NCBI GenBank assembly: GCA_903893795.1
Contig: CAITNO010000106.1
Location: 124,001-188,000 of the forward strand
Length of the DNA: 64,000 nt
Direction: 5' to 3'
Origin: Candidatus Hydrogenedentota bacterium
GTDB lineage: Bacteria; Hydrogenedentota; Hydrogenedentia; Hydrogenedentales; CAITNO01
How positions within the stretch are numbered: the stretch's first letter is position 1; each line of letters begins with the position of its first letter. This document shows, in pieces, positions 9,057 to 17,566 of this stretch. A program made the position numbers and the translations under genes. The notes below the pieces were generated by a model that worked only from the letters and a program-made list of their open reading frames with translations, was not told the DNA's origin and ran no database searches.

Positions 9057-9857
9057 CTACCGTCTGTTAGCGCCCTGGGGGATGCCGTTTGGCACCGCCA
9101 GCGTAAACCACGCCAGAAAAATGAACAGCGTGTAGATGACGATGTTCTCCCAAAGCGGGAAGGCCCAGATTGTGTTCAGAGATTCACCCCAGGAACTGCC
9201 CATATGGGTTCCGGCGGCCTTCGCGGCTTTTTTCAGGGCTTCATAGCGAACGCCCCAAATCACCTGGTTGGTGACTCCCGTGGCGGTCACCGCCAGCCAG
9301 AACAGGTAGGGCCACGCAAGGCGGCCGTGCTCAAAGTGCGATGGGCGGCCGTGCAGCCGGAGCGCAATGCGGTCCCACAGCAGCATCCCGCCGTGCCACA
9401 GCAGCCCCAGCGTGTACCCGATGGCCACCAGCACGGCCACCTTCTCATGAATCTTGGTCCATTCGACCGTGCCGATCACCGCCCCGCGCGCGTCCGGGAA
9501 ACTGGCCACTCCCATCGTGCCGATGCTGCCCAGCAGCAGAAAGAAGGCCCCGACCGCCGCCCCCCAGCGCGAAATGAGCGCGAAGCGCCGGTAGTGGTAA
9601 AACACCAGCGGCACCGAGGCCAAGGACCAGAACGCCATCGCCATCGAAAAGAAATACCAGTGCTTCGGGTTGTGCTGCGGATCGAAACTGCCCAAGAAGC
9701 TGAAGGTATGCGACATGATCGAGTAGTGGTGCTCCGCCGGATAGCTCATCCACGCGGTGAAGATAAGCCCCCAGAAAATGCAGGCCTCGGCAAGCACATA
9801 CTTCTTGATTTCAGCGGCGTTGAAGTTTCCGGAGGCAAGGCACTTGATGCGGTACAT
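9057..9857 (-). CDS. multi-pass membrane protein, DUF998-like
   Basis: A 266-residue integral membrane protein with about six hydrophobic helices. Visible features include the N-terminal helix ending FTAWMSYPAEHHYSIMSH, a GSFDPQHNPKHW loop, and the pair FFLLLGSIGTMG and FPDARG typical of DUF998-like integral membrane proteins. No enzymatic motif was found and no function can be assigned. I prefer the ATG at 9857 (MYRIKCL) because a CAGGA sequence is spaced 8-9 nt before it. An in-frame ATG three codons upstream (9866) is also possible. It stands alone between two secreted-enzyme genes. Confidence 0.65.
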   Translation of the reverse strand: MYRIKCLASGNFNAAEIKKYVLAEACIFWGLIFTAWMSYPAEHHYSIMSHTFSFLGSFDPQHNPKHWYFFSMAMAFWSLASVPLVFYHYRRFALISRWGAAVGAFFLLLGSIGTMGVASFPDARGAVIGTVEWTKIHEKVAVLVAIGYTLGLLWHGGMLLWDRIALRLHGRPSHFEHGRLAWPYLFWLAVTATGVTNQVIWGVRYEALKKAAKAAGTHMGSSWGESLNTIWAFPLWENIVIYTLFIFLAWFTLAVPNGIPQGANRR

Positions 9858-9921
9858 AATTGACATCCTGTTTGCACTTATTGAATCGCGATTTTACCAT
9901 ACCTGTGGTGGAGGCAGAAGT

Positions 9922-11949
9922 TCACATTTTCGGCGCCAGCGCGTTCAGATACTCTTCCAGATTCGTATAGCCGCCGTTGGCGACAGCGCTACCATCCTTA
10001 GGTTCCTCCGGATTCAGTCCGTGTGCCGTCTCCCATGTGTCGGGTATGCCGTCGCCGTCCTTGTCTTCGGGTGCGGGGCCGGATACATACTCGGGCCAAC
10101 CGCCGACCTCGCGCTGTGAATCGATAATGTGGCCGCCGCCGTTGCGGACCTCCTCCACGATGCGGGCATCCACTGCGTCCCGTTTGGGTAGTGTTGCCCC
10201 CACGCCGCTCAATACGGCCGCAAAGGCGTCGCGGACCGCTTGGGTGGTCACGGGCGGCGCATCCTGCGAAGCAGGAACGAGGACGGAACTGCACTCCGTC
10301 TCGGCCAGGTCTTTGGGCCAGGCCAGCAGCAGTGTGTTCTCCTCGTCGGCCTCGGAAAAACCCTCCAGCAGGTTGCCCGACAGAAAGATGCGGTTTCCCG
10401 GCCCGCCCACATGAAAGACAGTCTTGCGTTCATGTTCCGCCGTGGAGGGTCCGGCTTTCAGGAAATTGCCCACATAGTTGAGGCGAAAGCGCTCGTTGGC
10501 CCCGTAGCCGCACATGCCGCCCCAGTCGTAGATCACGTTGTTGCGGAAGTCGAGCAGCACGCCGGGCGAACCGTCGTAGTTGTCGCCGGGGCGCGGGTTG
10601 CGGGTGCTGTTGTGCGCGTAGAGGCAGTGGTGGAAGGAGTAGGTGCCGTTTTCGGAGCGCAGCAGCGAACCCATGCTGTGCGCGCCCTTGTGGTGCACCG
10701 AATTGCGCAGTGCCTCGGCGACGATGCACCACTGCACGGTGACGGCATCGCTGTCGCCCGTCACACTGAGCGTCTCATCGACCGACCAGGAGGCCGAGCA
10801 ATGATCGATGATGACCCGGTGGCTGTTGGAGACGGAAATGCCGTCATGCTCCTTGCCCGAAATGTCGCCGGGCCGAACGCGCAGATAGCGCAGCACCACG
10901 TCGTCGGCCTCCACGCCCAGTTCCGCGCCGCGCAGGCAGATGCCGTCACCCGGGGCCGTCTGACCCGCAATGGTAATGGTGCCGTGCTTGATGGTCAGGG
11001 CACTCTTGAGGTCAATGATTCCCGACAGGCGAAACACGACGGTGCGCGGACCTTCCTGCGCGCAGGCATCGCGCAGACTGCCCGGTCCGATGTCGTCCAG
11101 ATTGGTTACTGGGATGACGCGCCCGCCGCGTCCGCCGAGCGCTGCGGCGCCGGCCCCTTCGGCTCCGGGAAAGGCGGCAATGCCGGGGAAGGACGGGATG
11201 TCCCTTGCACAATCCGCCAAAGGCAGTTTCTGTGCCTTGATGTCGGCGACTACGAGACGGCAGATTTCGCGCGCGCCTTTCTCCTGCAAATGCGTGTTGT
11301 CTGCGGCGCCGTCTGGGAAGTTGGGGGATTCGCCCTTTTCCAGGCGCATGAACAGCGCCTTGGCCTTGTCCGGACCCAGCGCCTCCATAAGCTTCCTGGT
11401 CAGCGCGTTCAGGTCAATGAGCTGCACGCTGAGGTCATGCGCCACCTGCCGGGCGGCTTCCGGATAAGCGCCGATGAAGTCCGCCAGTTTTTCGTCATTC
11501 GTCCAAGTGTTTCGGTTTATCGGGGTCAGGATCACCGGAACCGCCTCCCGTGCGCGGGTGTCCTCCACGTAGGTCTTTAAGAATTCCCGGTAGGTCGTGT
11601 CTGGGTCGGCATAGCGCGCCGGTTCGGCCTTCTTGGAATCATTGTGGCCGAACTGGATGTAGACGTAGTCGCCCTTCTTCAGCGCATCGCGTACCGGTGC
11701 CCAGGAACCCTCCTCCAGGAAACTCTTGGAACTGCGTCCGCCTTTGGCCTTGTCCACCACCACCACCTTGGCGGGGTCGAAGTAATCCTGCAACACCTGC
11801 GCCCAGCCCATGCGCGGATACCGGTCCGGGTCGTTCGGCGCCGCCGTAGAATCGCCGATGACGTATAGGGTGACCGGGGATGCAGAGGCGGCATGGGTCC
11901 AACAGGACACGGTACACAACACCGCCAGCAGAAATGCAATTCTTCTCAT
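9922..11949 (-). CDS. rhamnogalacturonan acetylesterase (CE12-type) fused to pectate lyase (PL1-like)
   Basis: A 675-residue secreted bifunctional polysaccharide enzyme. A signal peptide (1-22) is followed by an SGNH/GDSL hydrolase domain with VIGDSTAAP (Ser34 nucleophile) and FGHND, closest in pattern to rhamnogalacturonan acetylesterases, ending near residue 250. The second half opens with FPGIAAFPGAEGAG and ends its core near residue 570. It is a right-handed beta-helix of the pectate lyase superfamily, with RVIPVTNLDD, GPGSLRDA, and the HDGISVSNSHRVIIDHCSAS region. A Ca-binding tail DKDGDGIPDTWE follows. The fusion would deacetylate and cleave pectin side regions together. The start at 11949 places the signal peptide at the N-terminus; an in-frame ATG 11 codons upstream is less likely. 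A symporter gene lies divergently upstream. Confidence 0.88.
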   Translation of the reverse strand: MRRIAFLLAVLCTVSCWTHAASASPVTLYVIGDSTAAPNDPDRYPRMGWAQVLQDYFDPAKVVVVDKAKGGRSSKSFLEEGSWAPVRDALKKGDYVYIQFGHNDSKKAEPARYADPDTTYREFLKTYVEDTRAREAVPVILTPINRNTWTNDEKLADFIGAYPEAARQVAHDLSVQLIDLNALTRKLMEALGPDKAKALFMRLEKGESPNFPDGAADNTHLQEKGAREICRLVVADIKAQKLPLADCARDIPSFPGIAAFPGAEGAGAAALGGRGGRVIPVTNLDDIGPGSLRDACAQEGPRTVVFRLSGIIDLKSALTIKHGTITIAGQTAPGDGICLRGAELGVEADDVVLRYLRVRPGDISGKEHDGISVSNSHRVIIDHCSASWSVDETLSVTGDSDAVTVQWCIVAEALRNSVHHKGAHSMGSLLRSENGTYSFHHCLYAHNSTRNPRPGDNYDGSPGVLLDFRNNVIYDWGGMCGYGANERFRLNYVGNFLKAGPSTAEHERKTVFHVGGPGNRIFLSGNLLEGFSEADEENTLLLAWPKDLAETECSSVLVPASQDAPPVTTQAVRDAFAAVLSGVGATLPKRDAVDARIVEEVRNGGGHIIDSQREVGGWPEYVSGPAPEDKDGDGIPDTWETAHGLNPEEPKDGSAVANGGYTNLEEYLNALAPKM

Positions 11950-12059
11950 GGAAGCAGGACCTTTGGAGTTGGAAGAGGCCATGGACGGACCATGTTACCA
12001 TCCGGTGCTGCTGTCCGGCCAATCTGTCATTGAGCATGGAACATTGTCCTCATGGTGAG

Positions 12060-12083
12060 CCTGCCCCCCCTGCTGAGGGGGCA
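12060..12083. repeat. palindrome ctgccccc/gggggcag
   Basis: A perfect 8-bp stem (12060-12067 with 12076-12083) around an 8-nt loop. Confidence 0.6.
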
Positions 12084-12100
12084 GAAGGCCGCAGGGGGAC

Positions 12101-12163
12101 TGGCACTTGTTTCCGCCCACGCCCAACTGTCATAAGTATACGACCGTACCGGAAACAGGTGCC
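12101..12163. repeat. inverted repeat with 14-bp arms
   Basis: Left arm ggcacttgtttccg (12101-12114) pairs with right arm cggaaacaggtgcc (12150-12163) with a single G-T position, spanning a 35-nt loop. Confidence 0.65.
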
Positions 12164-12208
12164 TGTACTAGAGCTTCAATCGCCTGGACTTTCGCGAGCG
12201 TGGGTACA

Positions 12209-12270
12209 GCCACCATTTCCAACACGGCGGTTTGGCTGAAGACACCAGGCAGTATATTGAAAATGGTGGC
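12209..12270. repeat. inverted repeat gccaccattt/aaatggtggc
   Basis: Perfect 10-bp arms at 12209-12218 and 12261-12270 separated by 42 nt. Confidence 0.55.
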
Positions 12271-12322
12271 AGTCCCCGGCGGGTGTGACGACTTGCCCCG
12301 CGTTGCCATGCCCTCCAAAACA

Positions 12323-12347
12323 AGGCCGGGGCTGGAAGACCCGGCCT
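12323..12347. repeat. palindrome aggccggg/cccggcct
   Basis: A perfect 8-bp stem (12323-12330 with 12340-12347) around a 9-nt loop, 80 bp before the symporter start. Confidence 0.6.
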
Positions 12348-12427
12348 ACCGGCGCGGAGGTCCCGCAATTGGATTCCTACTTGGGTGAAGCAATACCATG
12401 GCCGGGTTCAACCTGAAAGGCGGGATG

Positions 12428-14014
12428 ATGGGTCAGTTTGGTTTCATAGACTTGACGGTCGTGGTGGTCTATTTCGCGGCGATGTCGATCATGGGCTGGT
12501 ATTTTGGCCGGCGCGCGAAGACCACGGAGCATTATTTCCTCGGGGGCCGCGCCTTTCCGGGTTGGCTGGTGGGCGTGTCGCTGTTTGGCGCGACCATCAG
12601 CTCCATCACCTTCGTGGCCTATCCGGCCGACGCGTTTAAGACCGGCTATCTGCGCTACGTCATCTGCATCACGTTGCCCCTTGCCGTGCTGATTGCCTCG
12701 CGCTTCTTCGTGCCCTTTTTCCGGCGCGGCAAGATCACTTCGGTGTTCGAGTATCTGGAGAGCCGCTTCGGTCCGCGCACCCGCGTCTATGCTGCGTGCG
12801 TGTTCATCATCTCCCAGTGCTTCCGCATCAGCCTGATCCAGTTTCTCGTGGCGCTGCTGGTCCACCGCATCACCGGTTGGGACGTGTCGGTGTGCATTCT
12901 TATCGGCGGTGTTGTCACGGCCTACTACACTGTGGTCGGCGGCATCGAGGCGGTGATCTGGACCGATTTTGTGCAGTCCGTTATCCTGACCGTAGGCGGC
13001 CTGTTCATCCTCGCCGTGATCCTGTACCGGTTGCCGGGCGGGCTGCACCAGATGCTTTCGATGGCTTGGGCCGACGGGAAGTTTCTGCTGAACGAGAAAG
13101 TGGCGGATGGCAGCCTCAAGCCCATCCCCTGGGGTTTTGCGCTGAGCCACAAAACGGTGGGCATGCTGCTCATCGTGGGACTGTTCCAGTGGCTGGGCGA
13201 ATACAGCAGCAACCAGGAGAACATCCAAAAGTATTGCAGCGCCCGCTCCGCCCGGGACGCACGCCAGGCCATATGGCTGTCCTGCCTCTTCTGCGTGCCC
13301 ACCTGGGGCTATTTCATGTTCCTCGGCACGGGGCTGTACGTGTTCTATAAGGTCTTTCCCGACCCGGCCGCCGCGGCCATGCTTGCAGGCACACGCAAGG
13401 CAGAGGAGATCCTGCCCTATTTCGTGACAACCCAACTGCCGTCCGGCACGGGCGGCATCGTGGTGGCGGCCGTGCTTGCCGCCGCCATGTCGAGCATGTC
13501 GTCGGCCATGAACTCCATTTCAGCCGTGGCCATCACCGATCTATACAAACGCCACATGGCGACCAACCGCGACGACAGGCACTACGTGCGCGCGGCGCGT
13601 GGCGTGACGCTGGCATCCTCGTTCGTCATGGTCGGCGGCGCCTACATCCTGTTCAAGGCCGACACCATGACGCTGCAGGACCTGTGGACCGAGTTTCAGT
13701 CTATTATCGCGGGCGGACTGGTGGGACTGTACCTGCTCGGTTTCTTCACCAAGCGCGGCGACGGCCGCGCCGTGGGCATCGGCATCGCCTTCGCGGTGCT
13801 GTTCTCGCTGTTCATCTCCGCGTCGGGACTGGGCTGGCTGCCGGTCGGCGTCACGGCGACGCTCAACGCGCACTTCGACTCCTACTACACCGGCATTGCG
13901 GGCAATGTGGTCATGTTTGCGCTGGGCTATGTGCTGGCGCTCTTCCTCCCGCGCCGCGACAGCACACTGAAGAATCTGACCGTCTGGACGCAGGACGGGC
14001 TGCCGCTGGACTGA
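12428..14014 (+). CDS. sodium:solute symporter (SSS family)
   Basis: A 528-residue polytopic inner-membrane transporter with about 13 predicted helices. It belongs to the SSS family, which couples Na+ entry to uptake of sugars, sialic acid, amino acids or similar solutes. Diagnostic segments are the first helix followed by YFLGGRAFPGWLVG, GATISSITF, and the signature GGIEAVIWTDFVQ. The ATG at 12428 has AAAGG 7 nt upstream and gives the short N-terminal tail usual for the family. An in-frame ATG at 12398 would add ten residues. Divergence from the pectate lyase gene suggests, but does not prove, uptake of pectin-derived sugars. It converges on hydG with a 33-bp gap. Confidence 0.88.
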   Translation: MGQFGFIDLTVVVVYFAAMSIMGWYFGRRAKTTEHYFLGGRAFPGWLVGVSLFGATISSITFVAYPADAFKTGYLRYVICITLPLAVLIASRFFVPFFRRGKITSVFEYLESRFGPRTRVYAACVFIISQCFRISLIQFLVALLVHRITGWDVSVCILIGGVVTAYYTVVGGIEAVIWTDFVQSVILTVGGLFILAVILYRLPGGLHQMLSMAWADGKFLLNEKVADGSLKPIPWGFALSHKTVGMLLIVGLFQWLGEYSSNQENIQKYCSARSARDARQAIWLSCLFCVPTWGYFMFLGTGLYVFYKVFPDPAAAAMLAGTRKAEEILPYFVTTQLPSGTGGIVVAAVLAAAMSSMSSAMNSISAVAITDLYKRHMATNRDDRHYVRAARGVTLASSFVMVGGAYILFKADTMTLQDLWTEFQSIIAGGLVGLYLLGFFTKRGDGRAVGIGIAFAVLFSLFISASGLGWLPVGVTATLNAHFDSYYTGIAGNVVMFALGYVLALFLPRRDSTLKNLTVWTQDGLPLD

Positions 14015-14047
14015 CCAGAGAATTGGGGGCAATCCAAGAGAGTCTGT

Positions 14048-15472
14048 TCAGAATCTCAGGTCGCGCTCGCCTGCGCGGATGCGGCTGAGATAATCCACCG
14101 CCTTGGCGCGCCGCTTCTCGTTGGGGACATTGAGGATTTCCCTGGAAATCATCTCCTGACCCATGCTGCGCAGATCCTCGTCGCCGTAGTCGGTCAGATA
14201 CTCTTCAAAGGTGAGCAGGGCGTTCGGCAGGCAGAAGTTTCCGATTTGGCCCGACTTCGCCAAAGGCATGAAACGGTCGCCAGTGCGCCCCTCGCGGTAG
14301 CAGGCCGTGCAGTAACTGGGGACATAGCCATCCTGCACGAGCCCCTTGATAACATCGGCCGGTTTCCGGTGGTCCGCGAGATTGAACTGGGGCTTTTCCT
14401 CGATGCCCTGGTCATCGACAGTGATTTGTCTGGCGTAGCCGCCCACGCCGACGCATGACCCGGCGCTCATCTGGGAAATGCCGATTTCCAGCAGTTCCTT
14501 GCGGAACTCAGCTCTTTCGCGTGTGGAGAGGATCATGCCGGTGTAGGGAACGGCCAGCCGGATAACAGCCACCAGTTTCTTGAAATCGCGGTCATTCACC
14601 ACGTGGGGGAAGTCTTCATAGCTCACGCCCTCCGCAGGCAGGAGCCGCGGGAAGGAGATGGTGTGCGGGCCCACCCCGGTGATCGCCTCCAGATGCTCGG
14701 CGTGCATCAGCAGGGCAACGGTCTCGTAGTGGTACTCGTACAGTCCGTAGAGGGGCCCGATGCCCACATCGTCAATGCCGCCCCGCACCGCGCGGTCCAT
14801 GGCTTCGGTGTGCCATTCGTAGTCCTGCTTGGGACCGCTGTGCAGCGCCAGGTAGGTCGGCTTGTGGTAGGTCTCCTGGAACAGGAGATAGGTGCCGATG
14901 GCGGCCTCCTTCAGCTTCCTGTAGTTCTCCTCCGTGGTCGCGGCGATGTCCACGTTCACCCGGCGGATGGAGCCGTTCTTGAACTTCTCGGCATAGATGG
15001 TCTTTATGCATTCCAGGACGTAGTCAATCGGGCATTTTTCATCGTCCTCGCCCACTTCAAGGAGCAGGCGCTTGTGGCCCATCGCCTCCAAAGCCCGGAT
15101 TTCGGCGCGCAGTTCCTCCTGGCTCAACTGGTGCCTTCCGATTTTGTTCGCGCAGCGGTAGCCGCAGTATTTGCAGTTGTTCACGCAGTAGCTGGACAGG
15201 TACAGCGGGGCGAAAAGAACGATGCGCTTGCCGTAAATCCTCTCCTTGACCTCCCGCGCTATGGCGTACATCTTTTCCAGTGTTTCATCGTCGTCGATTT
15301 CCAGGAGCACCGCCGCCTCGCGGTGGGTCAGCCCCGCGCAGGACAGCGCCTTCGCAAGGATGCGGTCAATCTCCGCGCCGTCCCGGACCAGCGTCCTGGC
15401 CGAGTCGATGGATTCACGCACTTCTCCATCGTCGATGAATTCGGTTGCCTTCATGGACTTCACGTCGTACAT
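14048..15472 (-). CDS. hydG: [FeFe]-hydrogenase H-cluster maturase HydG
   Basis: A 474-residue radical SAM enzyme that lyses tyrosine to give CO and cyanide for the di-iron subcluster of [FeFe]-hydrogenase. The radical SAM cluster motif C-x3-C-x2-C is at Cys96, Cys100 and Cys103. HydG is separated from ThiH by its C-terminal extension, which shows CTAC followed exactly 22 residues later by Cys in QIGNFC, the CX2C-X22-C site for the auxiliary iron-sulfur cluster. AAGGAG sits 7 nt before the ATG. It lies 83 bp behind the TM1266-type regulator gene, in the same orientation and probably one operon. HydE, HydF and a hydrogenase large subunit are not in this window. Confidence 0.94.
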   Translation of the reverse strand: MYDVKSMKATEFIDDGEVRESIDSARTLVRDGAEIDRILAKALSCAGLTHREAAVLLEIDDDETLEKMYAIAREVKERIYGKRIVLFAPLYLSSYCVNNCKYCGYRCANKIGRHQLSQEELRAEIRALEAMGHKRLLLEVGEDDEKCPIDYVLECIKTIYAEKFKNGSIRRVNVDIAATTEENYRKLKEAAIGTYLLFQETYHKPTYLALHSGPKQDYEWHTEAMDRAVRGGIDDVGIGPLYGLYEYHYETVALLMHAEHLEAITGVGPHTISFPRLLPAEGVSYEDFPHVVNDRDFKKLVAVIRLAVPYTGMILSTRERAEFRKELLEIGISQMSAGSCVGVGGYARQITVDDQGIEEKPQFNLADHRKPADVIKGLVQDGYVPSYCTACYREGRTGDRFMPLAKSGQIGNFCLPNALLTFEEYLTDYGDEDLRSMGQEMISREILNVPNEKRRAKAVDYLSRIRAGERDLRF

Positions 15473-15555
15473 TTACCGGCTCCTTTCGGAACGATCTTGA
15501 CGACGGCCTTTGCCGCGTCCCAGTTGGGTTGAATCTTTCTCGTGTTCACCTGCGG

Positions 15556-15816
15556 TCACAATTCGGCACGATTTTCCTTGGTGACCATGGACTTCACCGA
15601 AGCGCCGACAACCCGCCCCAGCCGCCCGGTCAGCGCGCTGATCTCATCGTTGCTGCCGTCCACAATAAGCGTTATGACCGACACGCCGCGCTCCCGGTAG
15701 GGGATGCCCATGCGTCCCACGATGAGTTCGGCGTAATCGTGCAGAATGTCATTGATCCGCCCGGCGCAATCGGGACTCTCGACCACTATGCCGACAATGC
15801 CTATTCTCGTCTCCAT
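15556..15816 (-). CDS. TM1266-type iron-only hydrogenase system regulator
   Basis: An 86-residue ACT-like small protein starting METRIGIVGIVV and containing the conserved MGIPYRERGVSVITLIVDG stretch. It matches the putative iron-only hydrogenase regulator family (TM1266 type) commonly encoded with hydEFG genes. The family is thought to act by ligand binding through its ferredoxin-like fold, but its effector is not established. The ATG at 15816 has AAAGG 6 nt upstream; an in-frame ATG at 15831 follows the terminator directly. The gene begins only about 25 nt downstream of an intrinsic terminator hairpin, so its expression, with hydG, probably depends on readthrough. Confidence 0.88.
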   Translation of the reverse strand: METRIGIVGIVVESPDCAGRINDILHDYAELIVGRMGIPYRERGVSVITLIVDGSNDEISALTGRLGRVVGASVKSMVTKENRAEL

Positions 15817-15840
15817 CGCTTGCCTTTCCATGAAAAGAAA

Positions 15841-15878
15841 AAGCCCCCTTTCCGCACGTCCGCACGGAGAGGGGGCTT
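15841..15878 (-). terminator. intrinsic terminator/attenuator upstream of the TM1266-type gene
   Basis: On the minus strand AAGCCCCC (15878-15871) pairs with GGGGGCTT (15848-15841), extended inward to about 14 bp with one mismatch. The stem is followed immediately by TTTCTTTTC. The downstream start codons are at 15831 and 15816, so the hairpin lies in the leader rather than after a gene. It would also stop transcripts arriving from zwf. Confidence 0.75.
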
Positions 15879-16023
15879 GAGAGAACACATAAGTCTGCAT
15901 CCATGCCAAGAGCACGCCTTCCCGCTCGGAAACACCTTGCGGTCGGGTAAGCCAAACACGCCCTGTGCGGCAGGAAGCACTGCTTCGAGCGGGCACATTG
16001 CACGCATTGAACGTTACTGCGAC
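15841..16023 (-). ncRNA. candidate structured leader RNA or small RNA before TM1266-hydG
   Basis: A transcript starting near 16023 would carry a closed multi-branch fold. Perfect 8-bp arms cccgctcg/cgagcggg (plus-strand 15921-15928 and 15986-15993) enclose short hairpins such as aagc-act-gctt (15975-15985) and gcag/ctgc. The fold is followed by the terminator at 15841-15878. I compared it by eye with the TPP, FMN, SAM, cobalamin, c-di-GMP, Moco and glycine riboswitch signatures and with SRP RNA, and it fits none of them. It could be a riboswitch-type attenuator or an independent terminated small RNA of about 180 nt. Confidence 0.45.
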
Positions 16024-16029
16024 ACCTTT

Positions 16030-16038
16030 ATTTTAGCA
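16030..16038 (-). promoter_or_regulatory. extended -10 promoter of the TM1266-hydG leader
   Basis: TGCTAAAAT on the minus strand (16038-16030). A weak -35 TTGGAC lies 18 nt upstream at 16059-16054, inside the short gap after the zwf stop. The start site would be near 16023. Confidence 0.5.
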
Positions 16039-16075
16039 CACAGGGCGCATGCCGTCCAAAGAACCGCGCCGCACC

Positions 16076-17566
16076 TTACGGAATCGCGCAGAGTCCCTCG
16101 CCGCAGCTCTGGCAGCCGGAGCGCCAGACGTGCCCCTCCTTCGCCAGCAGTTCATCGGCGGCGACAGGTCCCCAACTGCCCACCGGATAGTCCTGCATGG
16201 GGGAGAGGGTCGGGGAATCCGTCCAGCCGCTGAGCACGGGGTCAATCAGCCGCCATGCCGCCTCGATTTCATCGCTCCGCGCGAACAGGGCCGCATCCCC
16301 CTTCAGCGCGTCCAGCAACAGCCGCTCATAGGCGTCGGGCAGGGTCACGCCGGGAAAGGCGTCGCGGTACTGGAAATTCATGTTGACCGAGTGCGACTCG
16401 GCGACCGTGTCGGGTACTTTGGTCTCGAAGCGGAGCTGCACACCCTCGTTGGGCTGGATGCAGATGGACAGCAGATTGGGTGTGGAACTCCTGTTTTCCG
16501 ACAGCTTGAACATGATGTCCGGCGGGGCCTGGAATTCCACGATAATGGTGCTGGTCCTTTCGGCCAGGGCCTTGCCGGAGCGCAGATAGAAGGGAATCCC
16601 CTTCCACCGCCAGTTGTCGATGTGAAGTTTGAGCGCGGCGTAGGTGGGCGTGGCCGATTCGGGCGCAACGCCTTCGGCCGCCCGGTAGCCCTCGTACTGG
16701 GCGCGCACGGTGTTGCCCAGGTGAATCGGGCGGATGGCGCCGAGCAGTTTGGCCTTCTCATTGCGGATCGCGTCCGCATTGAGCGAGGCCGGGGGCTCCA
16801 TGGTCACCAGCGCCAGCAACTGCAGCAGGTGGTTCTGAAACATGTCGCGCAGCACGCCCGCCTTGTCGTAATAGCCCGTGCGGTGGCCCACGTCAACGCT
16901 TTCCGCCACGGTCACCTGGATATTGGAAATGTACTGCCGGTTCCAGACAGGCTCGAAGAGCGTGTTGGCAAAGCGCAGAAACAGAATGTTCTGCGCGGTC
17001 TCCTTGCCGAGGTAGTGGTCAATCCGGTAGACCTGATCTTCGCGAAACGACTCATGGACCTGTCCGTTCAGGGCCTGGGCGGAGGCGAGGTCTTCGCCGA
17101 AGGGCTTTTCGATGATGATGCGGCGCTGCCCCTGCGTCTCGTCGTTCATGCCTGCCGCCGCCAGATAGCCGCAGGCGGGGCCGTAAAACTCCGGCGCGGT
17201 GGCAAGGTAATAGAGGCGGTTGGCCGGTCCGCCCTCCAGCCCGTTGAGGTGCGTATGAAGCGCGCGGTAGTCGTCTGCGCTGTCCAGGTTTCCCCGGAAA
17301 TAGTGCAGTTTCCCCTCCAGCGCCGACCAGGTGGCATCGTCATAGGACAACGCGCTGTGGTCTTTGGCACCGCCGCGCAGATGGTCGCGAAAGAAAGCGT
17401 CCGACCAGTCCCTTCTCGCCACGCCGATGATCCGGATATCCTCCGGCAACCGCCCCTTCTTGAAGTTGTTGTACAGCGCGGGGATCAGCTTGCGCTGCGT
17501 GAGGTCGCCCGAGGCACCGAAGATGACCACCGTGGTGGTCTTTGCATTTGTGTCAGAGGCATTCAT
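16076..17566 (-). CDS. zwf: glucose-6-phosphate 1-dehydrogenase
   Basis: A 496-residue cytoplasmic NAD(P)+-dependent enzyme for the first step of the oxidative pentose phosphate pathway. The Rossmann motif VIFGASGDLTQRKL is near the N-terminus, and the active-site signature RIDHYLGKE lies in the middle, both diagnostic. Length equals the family norm. The ATG at 17566 (MNASDTNAK) is preferred because AAGG lies 8 nt upstream and translation then begins just before the nucleotide fold; an upstream in-frame extension to 17665 lies inside pgl. It overlaps the pgl stop by 14 bp, so the two are coupled. The C-terminus has a Cys-rich tail (SGCQSCGEGLC) that I do not recognise as typical. Confidence 0.95.
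   Translation of the reverse strand: MNASDTNAKTTTVVIFGASGDLTQRKLIPALYNNFKKGRLPEDIRIIGVARRDWSDAFFRDHLRGGAKDHSALSYDDATWSALEGKLHYFRGNLDSADDYRALHTHLNGLEGGPANRLYYLATAPEFYGPACGYLAAAGMNDETQGQRRIIIEKPFGEDLASAQALNGQVHESFREDQVYRIDHYLGKETAQNILFLRFANTLFEPVWNRQYISNIQVTVAESVDVGHRTGYYDKAGVLRDMFQNHLLQLLALVTMEPPASLNADAIRNEKAKLLGAIRPIHLGNTVRAQYEGYRAAEGVAPESATPTYAALKLHIDNWRWKGIPFYLRSGKALAERTSTIIVEFQAPPDIMFKLSENRSSTPNLLSICIQPNEGVQLRFETKVPDTVAESHSVNMNFQYRDAFPGVTLPDAYERLLLDALKGDAALFARSDEIEAAWRLIDPVLSGWTDSPTLSPMQDYPVGSWGPVAADELLAKEGHVWRSGCQSCGEGLCAIP

Larger units (their letters stand above)
11950..12427. other. long intergenic region packed with palindromes
   Basis: About 480 bp between the divergent pectate lyase and symporter genes. 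It holds four separate inverted repeats (listed individually) and no credible ORF. Promoters for both genes must lie here, but I could not identify convincing hexamers. Confidence 0.5.

Noticed and set aside
15900..16020. SRP RNA or a known riboswitch in the hydG leader
   Set aside because: The plus-strand gcaggaagcactgc resembles the SRP loop only superficially, and no consensus of a known riboswitch class fits either strand.
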